Shown here in pieces: positions 24,701 to 36,500 of a stretch of 64,000 bases of DNA. Position 1 is the first letter of the stretch; each line of letters opens with the position of its first letter. The notes under the pieces are model-generated. The model was not told the origin of the DNA. It did not search any database and saw only the letters and a list, made by a program, of their open reading frames with translations. A program made the translations under genes and the position numbers. The stretch covers positions 1 to 64,000 of the forward strand of contig QANT01003336.1 in the NCBI GenBank assembly GCA_003254885.1. The letters are read 5' to 3'. The DNA comes from Purshia tridentata (lineage: Eukaryota > Streptophyta > Magnoliopsida > Rosales > Rosaceae).

Positions 24701-25100
24701 AGATTGTAATTAATAAAAGTAAGAAATTTAGATGAAGAAAAAAATGAAAAAAGTCAAAGGTGTAGGGCATTGAAGGCAAATCCAGGTCTAAAAAAAAGAA
24801 CCAAATCCATGAATCTTGCCTCCTATGTTTCTCTTTATATTTATTTGTATCTAAAACTATTTCTAAAACAAAAAATAATAAAAAAAGAAAACAGCAAAAA
24901 GAAAACTAATTCATTTGTGTACAGTGTGAATGTCTGTTTCTTTTCAGAACCTACTCGCTCCAAGCCTCCAATAACGTTTCAAAAATATATTTATAGAAAT
25001 AAAGGCATTTAAGTATTTAACAAATTAACCCACAAAACTAATTTAGTAATTTGTTTTACAAATTGGACCTCATCATATACTTCACTATTTCCTCTTTCAA
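21721..25100. other. AT-rich intergenic region
   Basis: I find no supported gene. Small frames here lack recognisable domains. Two items stand out: a promoter-like cluster at 24316-24395, and a short possible exon-like stretch on the minus strand at about 23385-23456, neither tied to a gene. The rest is poly-A/T-rich sequence. Confidence 0.5.
24316..24395 (+). promoter_or_regulatory. Promoter-like cluster (TATA, G-box, E2F-like site)
   Basis: Within 80 bases there is an ATATATATAAGA stretch (about 24318-24328), a CACGTG G-box (about 24335-24340), an E2F-like TTTGGCGC at 24356-24363 and a GGCCCA site II core (about 24378). No open frame of note follows for more than 1 kb. The TBC gene starts at 25774. 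It could be a distal element of that gene, a promoter of a non-coding transcript, or chance. Confidence 0.3.
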
Positions 25101-25639
25101 GACCAGGGAAGCAGAGCCCAGTTCAGACCATTCAATTTTCTGTTGTGCCCTCTAATTGCAAGCTAAAATTATCCCCCAAAATTCGGTCTTGCTGATCCTT
25201 CTAACCCACTTTTCTTAATCCTCAATCCTTTTATTCTTAAATTAGAATATTCTTTGAATCAAACTCCATTTCAGGTAGTCACTTTCTTTCCTAATTTTCT
25301 CTCTGGATTTACATTGCTGGAAATATCTGTTTTCTGGGTGTTTTTTCTTTCCCACTCCATTTGTTTTTCTGGGTTTTTTTTTGTTTGAAAATATATATTT
25401 TTTTTTACGAAAAAAGCCTACAAGTAAAAAAAAGAAAAAAGAGATTTTTTTTGTTGGGTAGAGTATATTAATGGCACAAAAGGCTCTTTCATGTACATCA
25501 CAAATGTAAGTTTTTGGTGATCTATCTTGTGCCTGACTCATCTATCATCAAATCTGTAAGAACCCAGTTGAAGAAAGCAGAGACTTTGCAGCCTCTCCTT
25601 CAGTCCTTGTTCAATTTCAAGCTTTTCAGGCTACAATAT

Positions 25640-25773
25640 AGAAACTTCATGGTTTCTAGCTGGTGGGTTTTTCTTGGTTAACAAGGACCTCTAACCACAT
25701 ATCTTCTCTTTCTCTCTCCCTCTCTCTCTTCCTTTCCCTTTCTTCTTCTTGATCTATCACAATAACCCAAGAA
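25640..25773 (+). promoter_or_regulatory. CT-rich 5' leader of the TBC gene
   Basis: A run rich in CTCTCT and TTCTTCTT (about 25703-25752) lies directly before the start codon at 25774. Pyrimidine-rich leaders of this type are common in plant transcripts. The transcription start is not determined. Confidence 0.5.
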
Positions 25774-28686
25774 ATGTATGGAACTCGGCACAAAAGAGAG
25801 CTTTCCTTTGAAATACAATCACAAATACCAATCTTGAGACCCAGCATCCATGCCAAGAGGGCTAATCTTACTGTAAAGTTCCAAGACCTTTATGGTTTCA
25901 CAGTAGAAGGGAATGTGGATGATGTTAATGTGTTGAATGAGGTGAGAGAGAAGGTCAGGCAACAAGGAAGGGTTTGGTGGTCATTGGAGGCCAACAAAGG
26001 TGCAAATTGGTACTTGCAGCCTTCCTTTTCTGAAGGGATTGCCCTTAAATCCTCGCTCAAGTTCTCAGCTTTGGCTAATGCCATTACTTTGAAGAGGTTG
26101 ATTAGGAAGGGAATTCCGCCTGTTCTCCGGCCTAAGGTGTGGTTTTCTTTATCTGGGGCAGCCAAGAAGAAGTCCACGGTTCCGGAGAGCTATTACAATG
26201 ATTTGACAAAGGCAGTGGAGGGCAAGGTCACAGCTGCCACAAAGCAGATTGATCATGTGAGTTCCTTTGCCTCTCTTTGGATTGCAATTATGATTGTGGC
26301 AAATGTAGGCTCTTGCCTCACTTTTGATCATGGAATTTGGATTTATATATGTAAACATTAGCCTTATGCTAGAATATTACTCTTTTGTGGCTGATCTTGT
26401 GATCCATGGTAATAATTTGGAAATTTCTAGTTTGGCTAGTATTTGGCTCTCTGCTTATTCAAATCCATTGGGAAAATCTTCCATTACTTTTTTCCTGATA
26501 GGCTATATCTGGATTGCCATTAAATTCCCCCCACTTCTTGCAATTCATTCCTTAACTTTACGTGCAGGACCTGCCCCGTACCTTCCCTGGTCACCCATGG
26601 TTAGACACTCCAGAAGGTCATGCTGCTCTCCGACGTGTCCTTGTTGGGTATTCTTTCCGTGATTCTGAGGTTGGCTATTGTCAGGTCGGTCTTCTGTACC
26701 CTTTCAAAGTATGCATGAGCCAGTCTTAAAGTTATCTAACTATCATGGGCATGAATGTGCTAAAACATTTTATAATGTTACAAAATACTTCTGTCGCAGC
26801 ATGTTCAAAATTCTACTTTTGTCAATCATATTGTGTTTTCAAGAGATATATCTTCAAACATTTCCACAGATGTAAGTTTTACAAGTGATTTTGGTTCAGA
26901 ATTTGTCCATCCCTCTGTTTTTCTTCTTCCGTATTTCACCTTTAATCTACACAAATAAAATACATTCGAATGATATCCTCCCTCCCCTTTTCAGTATTCT
27001 ATTTTTCTTTTCAAATCCAATTGTTAACAGCAATGTTTTATATTTTTCATGTTGAATCGATCTAGTAGTCACACTTCTCCTCTAAAGAGATGTCCTGTGT
27101 TTGAAATCACCAACCACCCTATCCAAATGTAGTAACTAATCAAAGAACAACAGTACATTTCTGTTGTTTCCCAAACCATCGCAACACTTATCTCACTGAT
27201 CTCCTATTCTATGCCCCACTCAAGTATGAGATATACTGCATCCTGTAAATGATTTCAATAGGATTGACTAGAAAACTTTATCAATCGCAAAATTCTTGGG
27301 GGTTCATCTCCACTTCTCTCTTATTGCTGTAGATAATATCTTATTTCATGTATTTTCCGAGATAATTGATTTAAAGCAGCACAATTGGTTTCTCCTTTGT
27401 CTTTAATCTCATACAAATTAATTCATGTTTCGCTGCTGATGTTTACTTCCTTACCTGGAATGGTTCGGCTTTCTTGGTGCAGGGCTTAAATTATGTTGCA
27501 GCATTGTTATTGCTTGTGATGAAAACAGAGGAAGATGCATTTTGGATGCTAGCTGTCCTCTTGGAAAATGTCTTGGTTAGTGACTGCTATACAAATAATT
27601 TATCAGGATGCCATGTTGAACAAAGAGTTTTCAAGGATTTCCTTGCTAAAAAGTGCCCAAGGTATTTTCTTTTTGCTTACTTAGCCTGAAATGTCTTATG
27701 TTTTCCCTTCTCCTGTGTATCTTCTAAAAGTTGGAAAAAAGCAGGATAGCGACACATTTGGAAGCATTGGAATTTGATGTCTCCCTTGTTGCCACCGAGT
27801 GGTTTCTGTGCCTATTTTCGAAAAGCTTGCCTTCAGAGGTTAAAGCAATTGACTTTCTCTCTCTCTTTCCTCTCCTCTCTTGCTCCAATAGAAACATAGT
27901 GACTAATTTGAGGTTGTTTCTGGGACTAATACTTTTAAGTGGCTCATTCTTTTGTATTTTTTTTTTTTCAATTTTTAAAGACTACTCTAAGGGTCTGGGA
28001 TGTCCTTTTCTATGAGGGGGCAAAAGTTCTATTTCATGTGGCTTTGGCAATTTTCAAGGTAATAAGACCTCTAAATTTTTTGCTTAGCAGATTCACTTGC
28101 TTCTTGACTGTCGATCATTTAATATTCTGCTAAAATATTAGACATTAGTACAGGAGAAGTTTGATTGATTTTGTGATTTGCTATCGCAGATGAAGGAAGA
28201 GCAGTTGGTTCTAACCCATCATGTTGGTGATGTAATCAGTGTTCTGCAGAGAACCACTCATCACCTATTTGATCCTGATGAGTTATTGACGGTAACACAT
28301 TTCTGTGCACTCGCCATTTTGTTTTTTGTTTTCTTTTCAATGATGAAGAAGAGGGAAACTTGACATACCATGTATGTAAAATTAGCAAGTAAATCATTTG
28401 GCTTGAATAATAACCCAGTAATTGAGAACAGATGAATCATAAATTTATAAATGATGTTAACATGCATGCACTGAAATACATTATTTTCCAAATCTGTGAA
28501 TATGAGGTGTCGAAACGATTTTCTTCTAATATGGTGTTCACATGCATGCAGGTGGCATTTGATAAGATAGGTTCAATGACAACCAACAATATATCAAAGC
28601 AAAGGAAAAAGCAAGAACCAGCAGTGATGGCAGAGCTTGATCAGAGATTTAGACGGCTAAATTCTCTAAAACTGGAAGACAATTAG
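25774..28686 (+). CDS. Rab GTPase-activating protein with TBC domain (Gyp1-like)
   Basis: Seven exons: 25774-26256, 26568-26684, 27483-27661, 27745-27838, 27981-28058, 28190-28291, 28552-28686. All are GT-AG with matching phases, giving 395 residues. The TBC domain starts near IRKGIPPVLRPKVW. The arginine finger is R165 in IDHDLPRTFPGH and the glutamine finger Q200 in VGYCQGLNY; both catalytic residues of the dual-finger mechanism are present. These enzymes accelerate GTP hydrolysis on Rab proteins and so control vesicle traffic. The N-terminal MYGTRHKRELSFEIQSQIPI and the ending AELDQRFRRLNSLK fit what I recall of the Arabidopsis At3g07890 protein. The specific Rab partner is unknown. An in-frame upstream ATG was not seen. 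Intron 2 may contain an old SINE. Confidence 0.93.
27050..27145 (+). mobile_element. Possible degraded SINE in TBC intron 2
   Basis: A box A-like TAGTAGTCACAC at about 27063 is followed by a box B-like TGTTTGAAATCACC about 35 bases later. This recalls tRNA-derived SINEs, but both boxes deviate from consensus and ends are unclear. Confidence 0.3.
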
Positions 28687-29708
28687 CGTATGCTGTATCC
28701 AGCTGATCAAGCTGGTTAAGCTGCAAAATGTGAGACAACCTAGTTGGGGGGCTTCTTGTTCCCCTAGGGAAGCAAACTGAATTTGTTGTGAATCCACCTT
28801 TGTGTGTTCCTGTAAAGGAACAAACAAGTAAAGAGAGTGTATGTTGTCTATTAGGATGTTGTAGTAGGTGAGCTATGTAAATTTGTTAACTGTTACCAGA
28901 TACGTGGTTAGATACATTGCAAATTCGGGCATCGCATTTTTATGCCCTGTAATTTTTGCTTCGATGTTGTGTCCATTAATTAATTCACTGGATGAAATAT
29001 CTTTCTCCTGGGAATCTGCTTGAAAGGGGTTCAGAATTCAGATGGCTTGTCTCTGGTTTTGTGGAAGAATGTTGCACAATCTCAACTTTGGCTCTTTGCT
29101 TTCTTCCTTATTTTTAATGAAATGCAGTAACGGTAATTTGCGACAGAATGTGGCACAATATCACCCTCTTCATCTAAATAAGCCAATAGGCATATACAAG
29201 ACAGCAACCCTATGATGGAAACATAGAAATATGTAGAAAAATACATGCAATAGCAGCACATGCACCTATTTTAGGAAACACCCTCTTGGATAAAAATTAC
29301 AAGTATTAGGAGTTCTTCCCTAAATGTTTAATGTGATCAGTTTTGTGTGACAAAATTGTACACAAGAATTTCTCATGTAAACAGATGTAGCATGCTAAAG
29401 TATTCAATGTATAATGAACAAAAAGGGAAAGAATTTAATGACAAAATTGGTGGTTTTAACTTTTATTGCTTAAATTTTGGATAATTAAAAAAAAAAGAAG
29501 ATATTTTTTATTTTCAACGCCCAGTACTATATATTAGGCATAACCGAAATCTCCCTCCAACCCCCAACTGCCACTACTTCCTTCCCTTCCACTTCCCTAA
29601 AAAGGAAAAAATGCAGACTTTGGCCGAAGCCATTCACCACCACTATGCACCTAAAACCCCGACAACCCGCTAAGCCCCCGATAACTAAATTCCTAAAACC
29701 CGACCTGA
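28687..29708. other. 3' UTR of TBC gene and promoter of BTB gene
   Basis: The first few hundred bases probably hold the TBC 3' UTR. From about 29500 the plus strand becomes C-rich, and ACTATATATTAGGC at about 29525-29538 could serve as a TATA element for the gene at 29709. No separate gene was seen. Confidence 0.45.
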
Positions 29709-32700
29709 ATGACCCCAAAGCGGCACCCCTGGACCATCGATCCCGACCTAGACGGGATCGACCTGGACCCCTCCGACTTCTCCTCCTCCATCCCCCTCAA
29801 GAAGGTCCCCAACGGCGACGTGTTCGAGGCCTCACGTGCCGGCGACGTGGACCGCCTCACGTACCTGCTGGAGTCTGGCGTCAACGTTAACGCACGTGAC
29901 CAGTGGGATTCCGTGGCCCTCTACTACGCCTGCCTCGCCGGCCACCTCGAGGCCGCGCGCATGTTGCTAGAGAGCGGCGCCATCTGCTCCGAGCACACCT
30001 TCGATGGCGACCGCTGCCACTACGCCGCGCTCAATTTGAAGGTCAGGAAGCTCCTGAAGGCGTTCGAGGCCCGGCCGCCGCCTCTGAGCCCCTTGCAGGC
30101 CGCTTTGAGAGAGACATTCTTGGGCTGTGAGGCTAATGGGGATTACTTGGAGCAAGCTGACAATACCCAGTTTCAACGTTCAGGTATTTACTAGTTTATT
30201 GTGAAATTGAGACCCGCATTTTCTTATGTGTTGGTGTGAATTCGTTTTGGATTTGGTGTGTTGGGGTGCGAGGCTAAATGGTTCGGACTCGAATTCCGCA
30301 AGAAGAAATGGTTGGTGTTAATTGTTAAGATACAGTATCTATAGCTGAAGGGGTTGTGGAAAGTCGGAGACTTTGTTGTGTTGGCATAGAATTACGTATT
30401 TTTAGTATGTTGGGTATGTATGAGTAAATGGGTATGAGAATTTCAATTTAGTGTTAGGATAAGAAAGAAGGATGCTTCTTTAGTTCATTTATTGACCAAT
30501 ATAGTGCGAGGATTGGCTTATGAAAAACATTGTAAGCATGAAGCTTGTTTTGGGACAGGTAGTTGGATAAGCTATGTTGGGCGTTGACCCTCTCATATGT
30601 TCTGATTTAGTAATGAAGAGGCGCACAAGTAAGGGTTCTTTACATTTGTGTTTCTTTTCTATTTCGGAAATATAGGGATGCCGATGTTATTGGCTCTAAC
30701 TTAATCTGAATGTATGAATTAGTGGAATTAAATTTCATACTTTTGTTTGGATGTTTTCACACCAAAGTAGTGATGCTGTGGAAACTTTGAGTCAGTCCTA
30801 CTCCTGTGCTAGTAGCTTAAGCTAAAGCCTATTATGGTTTCATCAATATCGATGTCAGTCAGCACATTTGGTGTTACATACTTTTCTTTCAATAACAATA
30901 CGTATGTTAACGTGACTCACCATTTGATGCCTCTGAGTAGGTCTTTCATCTGAAAATGGATCCAATACCAACTACTTCCCTCCAGATGTGGTATTTTTCG
31001 TTCAAGGTAGAGCCATCGAAGCTCATAGAGTCATCTTAAGTGCTCGGTCATCATTTTTCAGAAAAAAGTTTCTGACCGATTGGAAACAACGCAGAGAAGC
31101 AAGATTTGCAAGAGAAAAGTTGTCATATACTGCTTTATACAGTCTCATCCACTTCTTTTATTCCGACAGACTAGAGGTTTCTGTAGATGATATGGAGGAT
31201 CTTGTGAGGATCTGCAAAGTATGTAAATGTGAATCTTTACAAAGGATTCTAGAGAAAGAACTGGTTCACCAAAAATATGCTGAATACAAAGCATTGAGAG
31301 ATATAGACAGCTCTAAAAAACGGTTCATCTTACAAGGTGTATCACTTCCTGAAGAAGATCGGCTTCCTGCTGCCTTGCATAATATCCTTCAGATCTCCCT
31401 TGACAACTCCACCAGGGAACCCAACCTAGACAATGGTGTCAAAGAATTATTATCTCGTGTTAGTGCAATGCAAGTCAGTGATTTTGTAGATGATCTAGCA
31501 GATGTTTGCGTAAGAGTTGATAAAAAGAGTTTTCGATGTCATCAAGTGGTTTTAGCATCAAGATCGGAATATTTTAAAGCTAGATTATCCCGTATGAAGG
31601 ACTTCCATGAAGGAAAAAATGATGTAACCACTGATACCCTTCCATGTCTTGAGGAACATGATTTAAGCACAGAAGCGTTTGAGAAAATGATTGAGTATAT
31701 GTAAGTTTTCTTTTTCCTTAAAAAAAATTTAGAATGTCAAAGATGAATTATAATATTATGCAGAAATTATTCTCTACTTTGAAAATTTGATTGTTTATAA
31801 TTATTTCTGGGAGTTATTTGATTAATACAATTACCAGATATTTATTGGCTAGTCAGCATTGTTCTTTACAGTTTTGTGATCAACCATGTTTTAGTTCTTC
31901 GGATTGTTTATCATGCAACTTATTTCAACTCCTTGGTTGGTTCAGGTACACTGACAGATTGACAGATATAGACCCTGATCAGGTAGTTTGCATATTAATT
32001 GGTGCCTCTAATGGAGAAAAAAGATCTTGTAACATTATTTTTATTTCTGAAAAAGAGAGATTCTGTTACTTTTTTTTGGGTCTAATACTGATCATTAACT
32101 GAGCAGGGTGGGGAAATGTTTGATGCTGCTTCTAGATACTTATTATTTCCTCTTAAGCGTGCTGTAGCTGATGTACTATTGCCGCACCTGGAAAATATCT
32201 CACCTGCAGAATTGTGCCGTTGGTTGATATTGTCAGACATGTATGGTGCTCCTTTATCCCCTAACCCCCAATTTCTTCTATGATATTTTGATCAATAGCT
32301 ATAGTGATTTTTAGCGATGTTACAATGTTATGAATGATGGCATTCGTGTGTAGGTATGGTGTTCTGAAGATAAGGGAATTTTGTCTGGATACAATAGCTT
32401 GTAATTTTGAGACATTTGCTGAAACTCGTGAATTCCGAGCAATGTTGTTGACACTGCCTCCACCATCTGGGGATTCATCACTTCGCACCACTGTTCCAAG
32501 TGCACCAGGAGCTGAGCTCAATACAGACCAGCGCAATCTTCTTGATGACTTACGAGAAAAATGGCTTGAAGCTGAAGCTGCTGAGCTCGACAAGAGAGAT
32601 GAGAGTGCATTGATTTTTGACAAACGCCTTGCGATGCTTGTGGTTGTTGCAGAAAAAGAAAAATCTGATGAATATCTTACTGAAGATATCCATAATGGTC

Positions 32701-32765
32701 TTAGAACATCTTTGTTCCCTTATGCTGCTACTACTCTCGTGCCAAGTGAACGAGAAAGAATGTAG
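29709..32765 (+). CDS. Ankyrin-repeat and double BTB/POZ domain protein
   Basis: Five exons: 29709-30183, 30941-31700, 31946-31982, 32107-32240, 32354-32765, giving 605 residues. Ankyrin-type repeats lie at about residues 34-118 ([38 protein letters not shown]). A first BTB domain runs from about 172 ([20 protein letters not shown]) and a second from about 339 ([20 protein letters not shown]). A charged, probably helical segment is near the C-terminus ([19 protein letters not shown]). The layout matches, as I recall it, Arabidopsis At2g04740. BTB proteins often act as substrate adaptors of CUL3 ubiquitin ligases, but that is inference here. Exon 1 is strikingly GC-rich compared with the other exons. 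Two exon junctions fall inside methionine codons. Its stop lies 0.76 kb from the convergent fimbrin stop. Confidence 0.93.
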
Positions 32766-33523
32766 GTTAGTTGTTTTTTATTTTTTTCCATATTTTACGA
32801 ATAAAATACTTATCCACGTGCCGAAGATGTAACTGGAAATTAAAAGTTGGATGCTTCAGAGTGTTTTAGTTGTGTTTTTTTTGGTAACTTCTGTTCCTCC
32901 GAGCATACAATAATTCCCATAGATTTTTTTTAAAAAATATCAAGTGTTATTCATAACATTAATCTTTAAAATAATTATAATGATTACTTCTTGGTTGGCT
33001 GTGCAATGCGTTTTTACAATTATGTATATGAATAAATGGTCTCTGACAAAAAAAAATTTGAATAATGGTCACGTGATGGCTGAATCCCAATCCTTTACCA
33101 TCAACTTTCTATACACTATTGATATTTTGGAAAAGTAATGAAACAACAATGGGCTTTATACTAGAGCTACTGACAATACACATGCCTTGTAGTACAAAAT
33201 AACCAGGACCAAGATCTTAGCTTTAAGTTGAAAATAGTTGACAAAACTGGTGTAAAAAAGGATAACAAATCATGCTCTCCCCCTTCACATTATTCCACAA
33301 AATTAATGCAATACCCATTGAATGAATATACCTAGGAACAATAAACTCTAACAAAAATGTACAAGAATTTTTTTTTTCCTGTGGTTTACTAGCCCATTAA
33401 AAGATGAGCACTTTCACTTGCATGAAGAGCAAGAGAGAGTCTGATAACTGCAATCAAGTTTCCTCTTATTCCTGTTGTTCTCTATGAAAAAAAATGTATA
33501 TAAGTATATCCAGTCATTCTCCA

Positions 33524-36500
33524 TCAGGATAGTGCTTCAACCTTTTCGGAGGGTTTTTTATTTTTTAAAGAAGATTCCTCATTTTCAACTTTTGAGGGTT
33601 GCTCATTTCCCATCTCTTGGGAGGTAGCATTATCCAAAGCAGCTTCATCAATAGACAAATTGGAGACTTCATTAGCCAAAACTGCCTTGTTCTCACCATC
33701 ATTGGCAGCTGTAGGGGAGTCATCAGGACTGTTAAGGGCTGACTCCGATTCTGCTCCTGGTTGCTGCAGACTCCAGTACATTATGCTTGCAGTCAAAATA
33801 AGGATCATCTTCTGGTTTACCTGTCATACCAAAGCACACGAAAGTGCAATTGGATGTTAAACCAACCAATCCAATAATCCATCAAAGAATGTAAATTGTG
33901 GTTTTGTTTGAATCTAGTCCAACTGAATAATCAGGTCAACTCACAAAAATCAGCTTTACTAGTGGTCAAATAGTTATGAGTATAACAGAAACAGATGAGA
34001 AAGAAATCAAGCATTTGACCACCAATTTACTCAATTTAACATATGACAAAGTTAATCAAATAAACCTGGAAGGGAAAGAGCAGCAAGTTCAAATGGCTGG
34101 ACCAATTAGCGTTCAAATATTTATCAAGAAAACTAAGGATTCTTAGAGTAGACATATAATAAAGCTTAAATCCTGCTTTCCGAAAAAAGTACTATAGAAA
34201 AGAAGATTTCAATACTCCTCCATATCTGGAATTTTGGAATTAGACTGTTTCCCAAAACCAGATGCTTCCTATAGCGACAAATAATAATGACCTAATCAGA
34301 CCCAACAAAGGACACCAAGTAATTGATGTTTGCCTATATCTCAGTCAAAGACACAGGTGAGAATATTATTAATAATTTAGTCAACTCTCATACCCTTACC
34401 TCCATAATGTCCTCTGGTAACAAGAAAATGGAGCAACCAAGCTTTCGGGCAACACTGATTATATAAGTTGCATTCATCTTCTTATCTTCCTCTGCAATAT
34501 TGTGATAATTATGTGAAAAGATCACCGATAACAACAAAAACATGACAACGAAGTGAGAAAAATTTCCACTGTTTTATATGAGTATCATTCTATATACATG
34601 TCTGTCCATCTCAATAAGTTGATCCCTAGGAAGCCAGAAACCTAGGAGCTTGATACATTCAGTTTTTAAAGCACAATATAACTTCCAAAGTTCCATGTCT
34701 ACAACTAATATCAATAAAAGAAAACAACATTGTTAATGAACCACAGAAAATGACATACCAGTTTCCCCCTTGGTAGCAAGACTCCAATTGACCACTCTTG
34801 GCTCCACAGCACTAAGAAGCTCAAGAAAGAAAACTCCACTTGAAAGGTTTTTATCCTAAAAGTTGAAAGTTCAATAGAACACCATAAACTTTAAATCACT
34901 AATCATGGGATCAAAGCTGTCAGTTAAAAGGTCATTGTTTATTTAAGTACCTTGAAACTCTCCATTTGGGAAGTTCTACCTGCCTTCTTAACTTTTTTGT
35001 TTGCCCAGTTTAGAATGTCAGCATCTTTAATCTCTTTACCTGCTTTTCCTTGGGAGTGTGTTCTCAAGTTTTTCAAAAGTTGAAGCATACTAAACCTCAT
35101 CAACTGCCATAAATATGCTGGGAAAAGAGGGAAGTAGAGTTACAACTTAAAATGGAGCGACTTAAACAATGAGCTTTCCTAAATTCACTTTTGCAGTACT
35201 ACCAAGACCAAATACCTTAAAAGGAAAAATCTCAAACTTACCCAGTATGAGCTTCTTATTTCCTTGCACAATATCATTCCCAGCTAAATTCACAAGGGAG
35301 AAATTTAATTCCTTCCCTATCTTTATAACTTGGTTGCAATTCTCAACTTTTCTGAATGGCATTTTTATTGGAGGCTTTGTTGCCTGCTTCCAGTTGACTG
35401 ATCCTGAAGAAATTTTGTCAAGAACTTCTAAAAGAACCCATCTGCATGCGCAAGGGATATATTTCAATCATGGATTAGCCAGGCTTAACATGGATGTGCT
35501 TCTAAGGGGTCAGAAGGAGGAGGAAAAAAATCTCACCCATTTCGGACATCTTCAAAAAGATTATTCACATAGGTAGCAGTTCCAAGACTGTTAATCCACA
35601 GTCGGAAGCATCTCTCTTCCCTAGAAGTTTGGGCATCATCTGTCATCATCTCAGCAAAGGACATTTTTTTACTGTCAACAGTCAAGCCATTCCTGCAAGA
35701 GAAACCCTCACACCATTAACACAGTATAACTAAGCTGCACAAAGAGGCACCGGGCACTGCTCCAAATTACTGCACACTTTGGAAATTGAAAAAACAGAAC
35801 CACCAAGTAATATTGAAGGAGAATCAAGAAACAAATACAATAGTGTGTTTACTAGGTAGCACAAGGGTAGCAAATCCATAATCAGTTTGTTTTCTTTCCT
35901 TTTGGTCAAGTCTATGTGGCTCATTGCATTACCCACAGGGGAAACAGGTCCACCTTAATCAAATGATTGATATAACAATAGAATCACAATGATGCAGGCT
36001 ACAAGAAGTCAAAGCAAAAGCAAAGGATATTCTGGTAATTTCTAGGTCTGCTGGAATTTTCTGCACCAGGGTCCGTCTTCTTTTATGTTTCACAGTACTT
36101 TTCTAATTTATTTTAATTTCATAGTCAGTTATTTTTCTATTTTTCAGGAATCCGAGTCCATGATGGAAAAGGATTATAAACTGGAATCAATCTCTTAAAA
36201 GGAGAGAGAAAAGTAGAAATCAAAATCAATCACATGACATTGATGATATGGTAAGTCCGGTAGACGAAAATGATTTCATAAACTACAAATTAACACTTGA
36301 GAAGTACTGTTTCTTGCCTGTGCTGGAATATTTGTGCAACAAATGCAAGATTAAGATTAGGTGAGCCCTCAACAATGTCTTTAGGAGTGAGGTATCTTTT
36401 GCAATCCAATTTCTCTGCTTGCTGAAGAACCAGGTTTGCTCTTTCTGTAGGATCTTTCATATCCAAGGCAGCAGGGCCTGAGTGCTCTGGTGCAAGAGCA

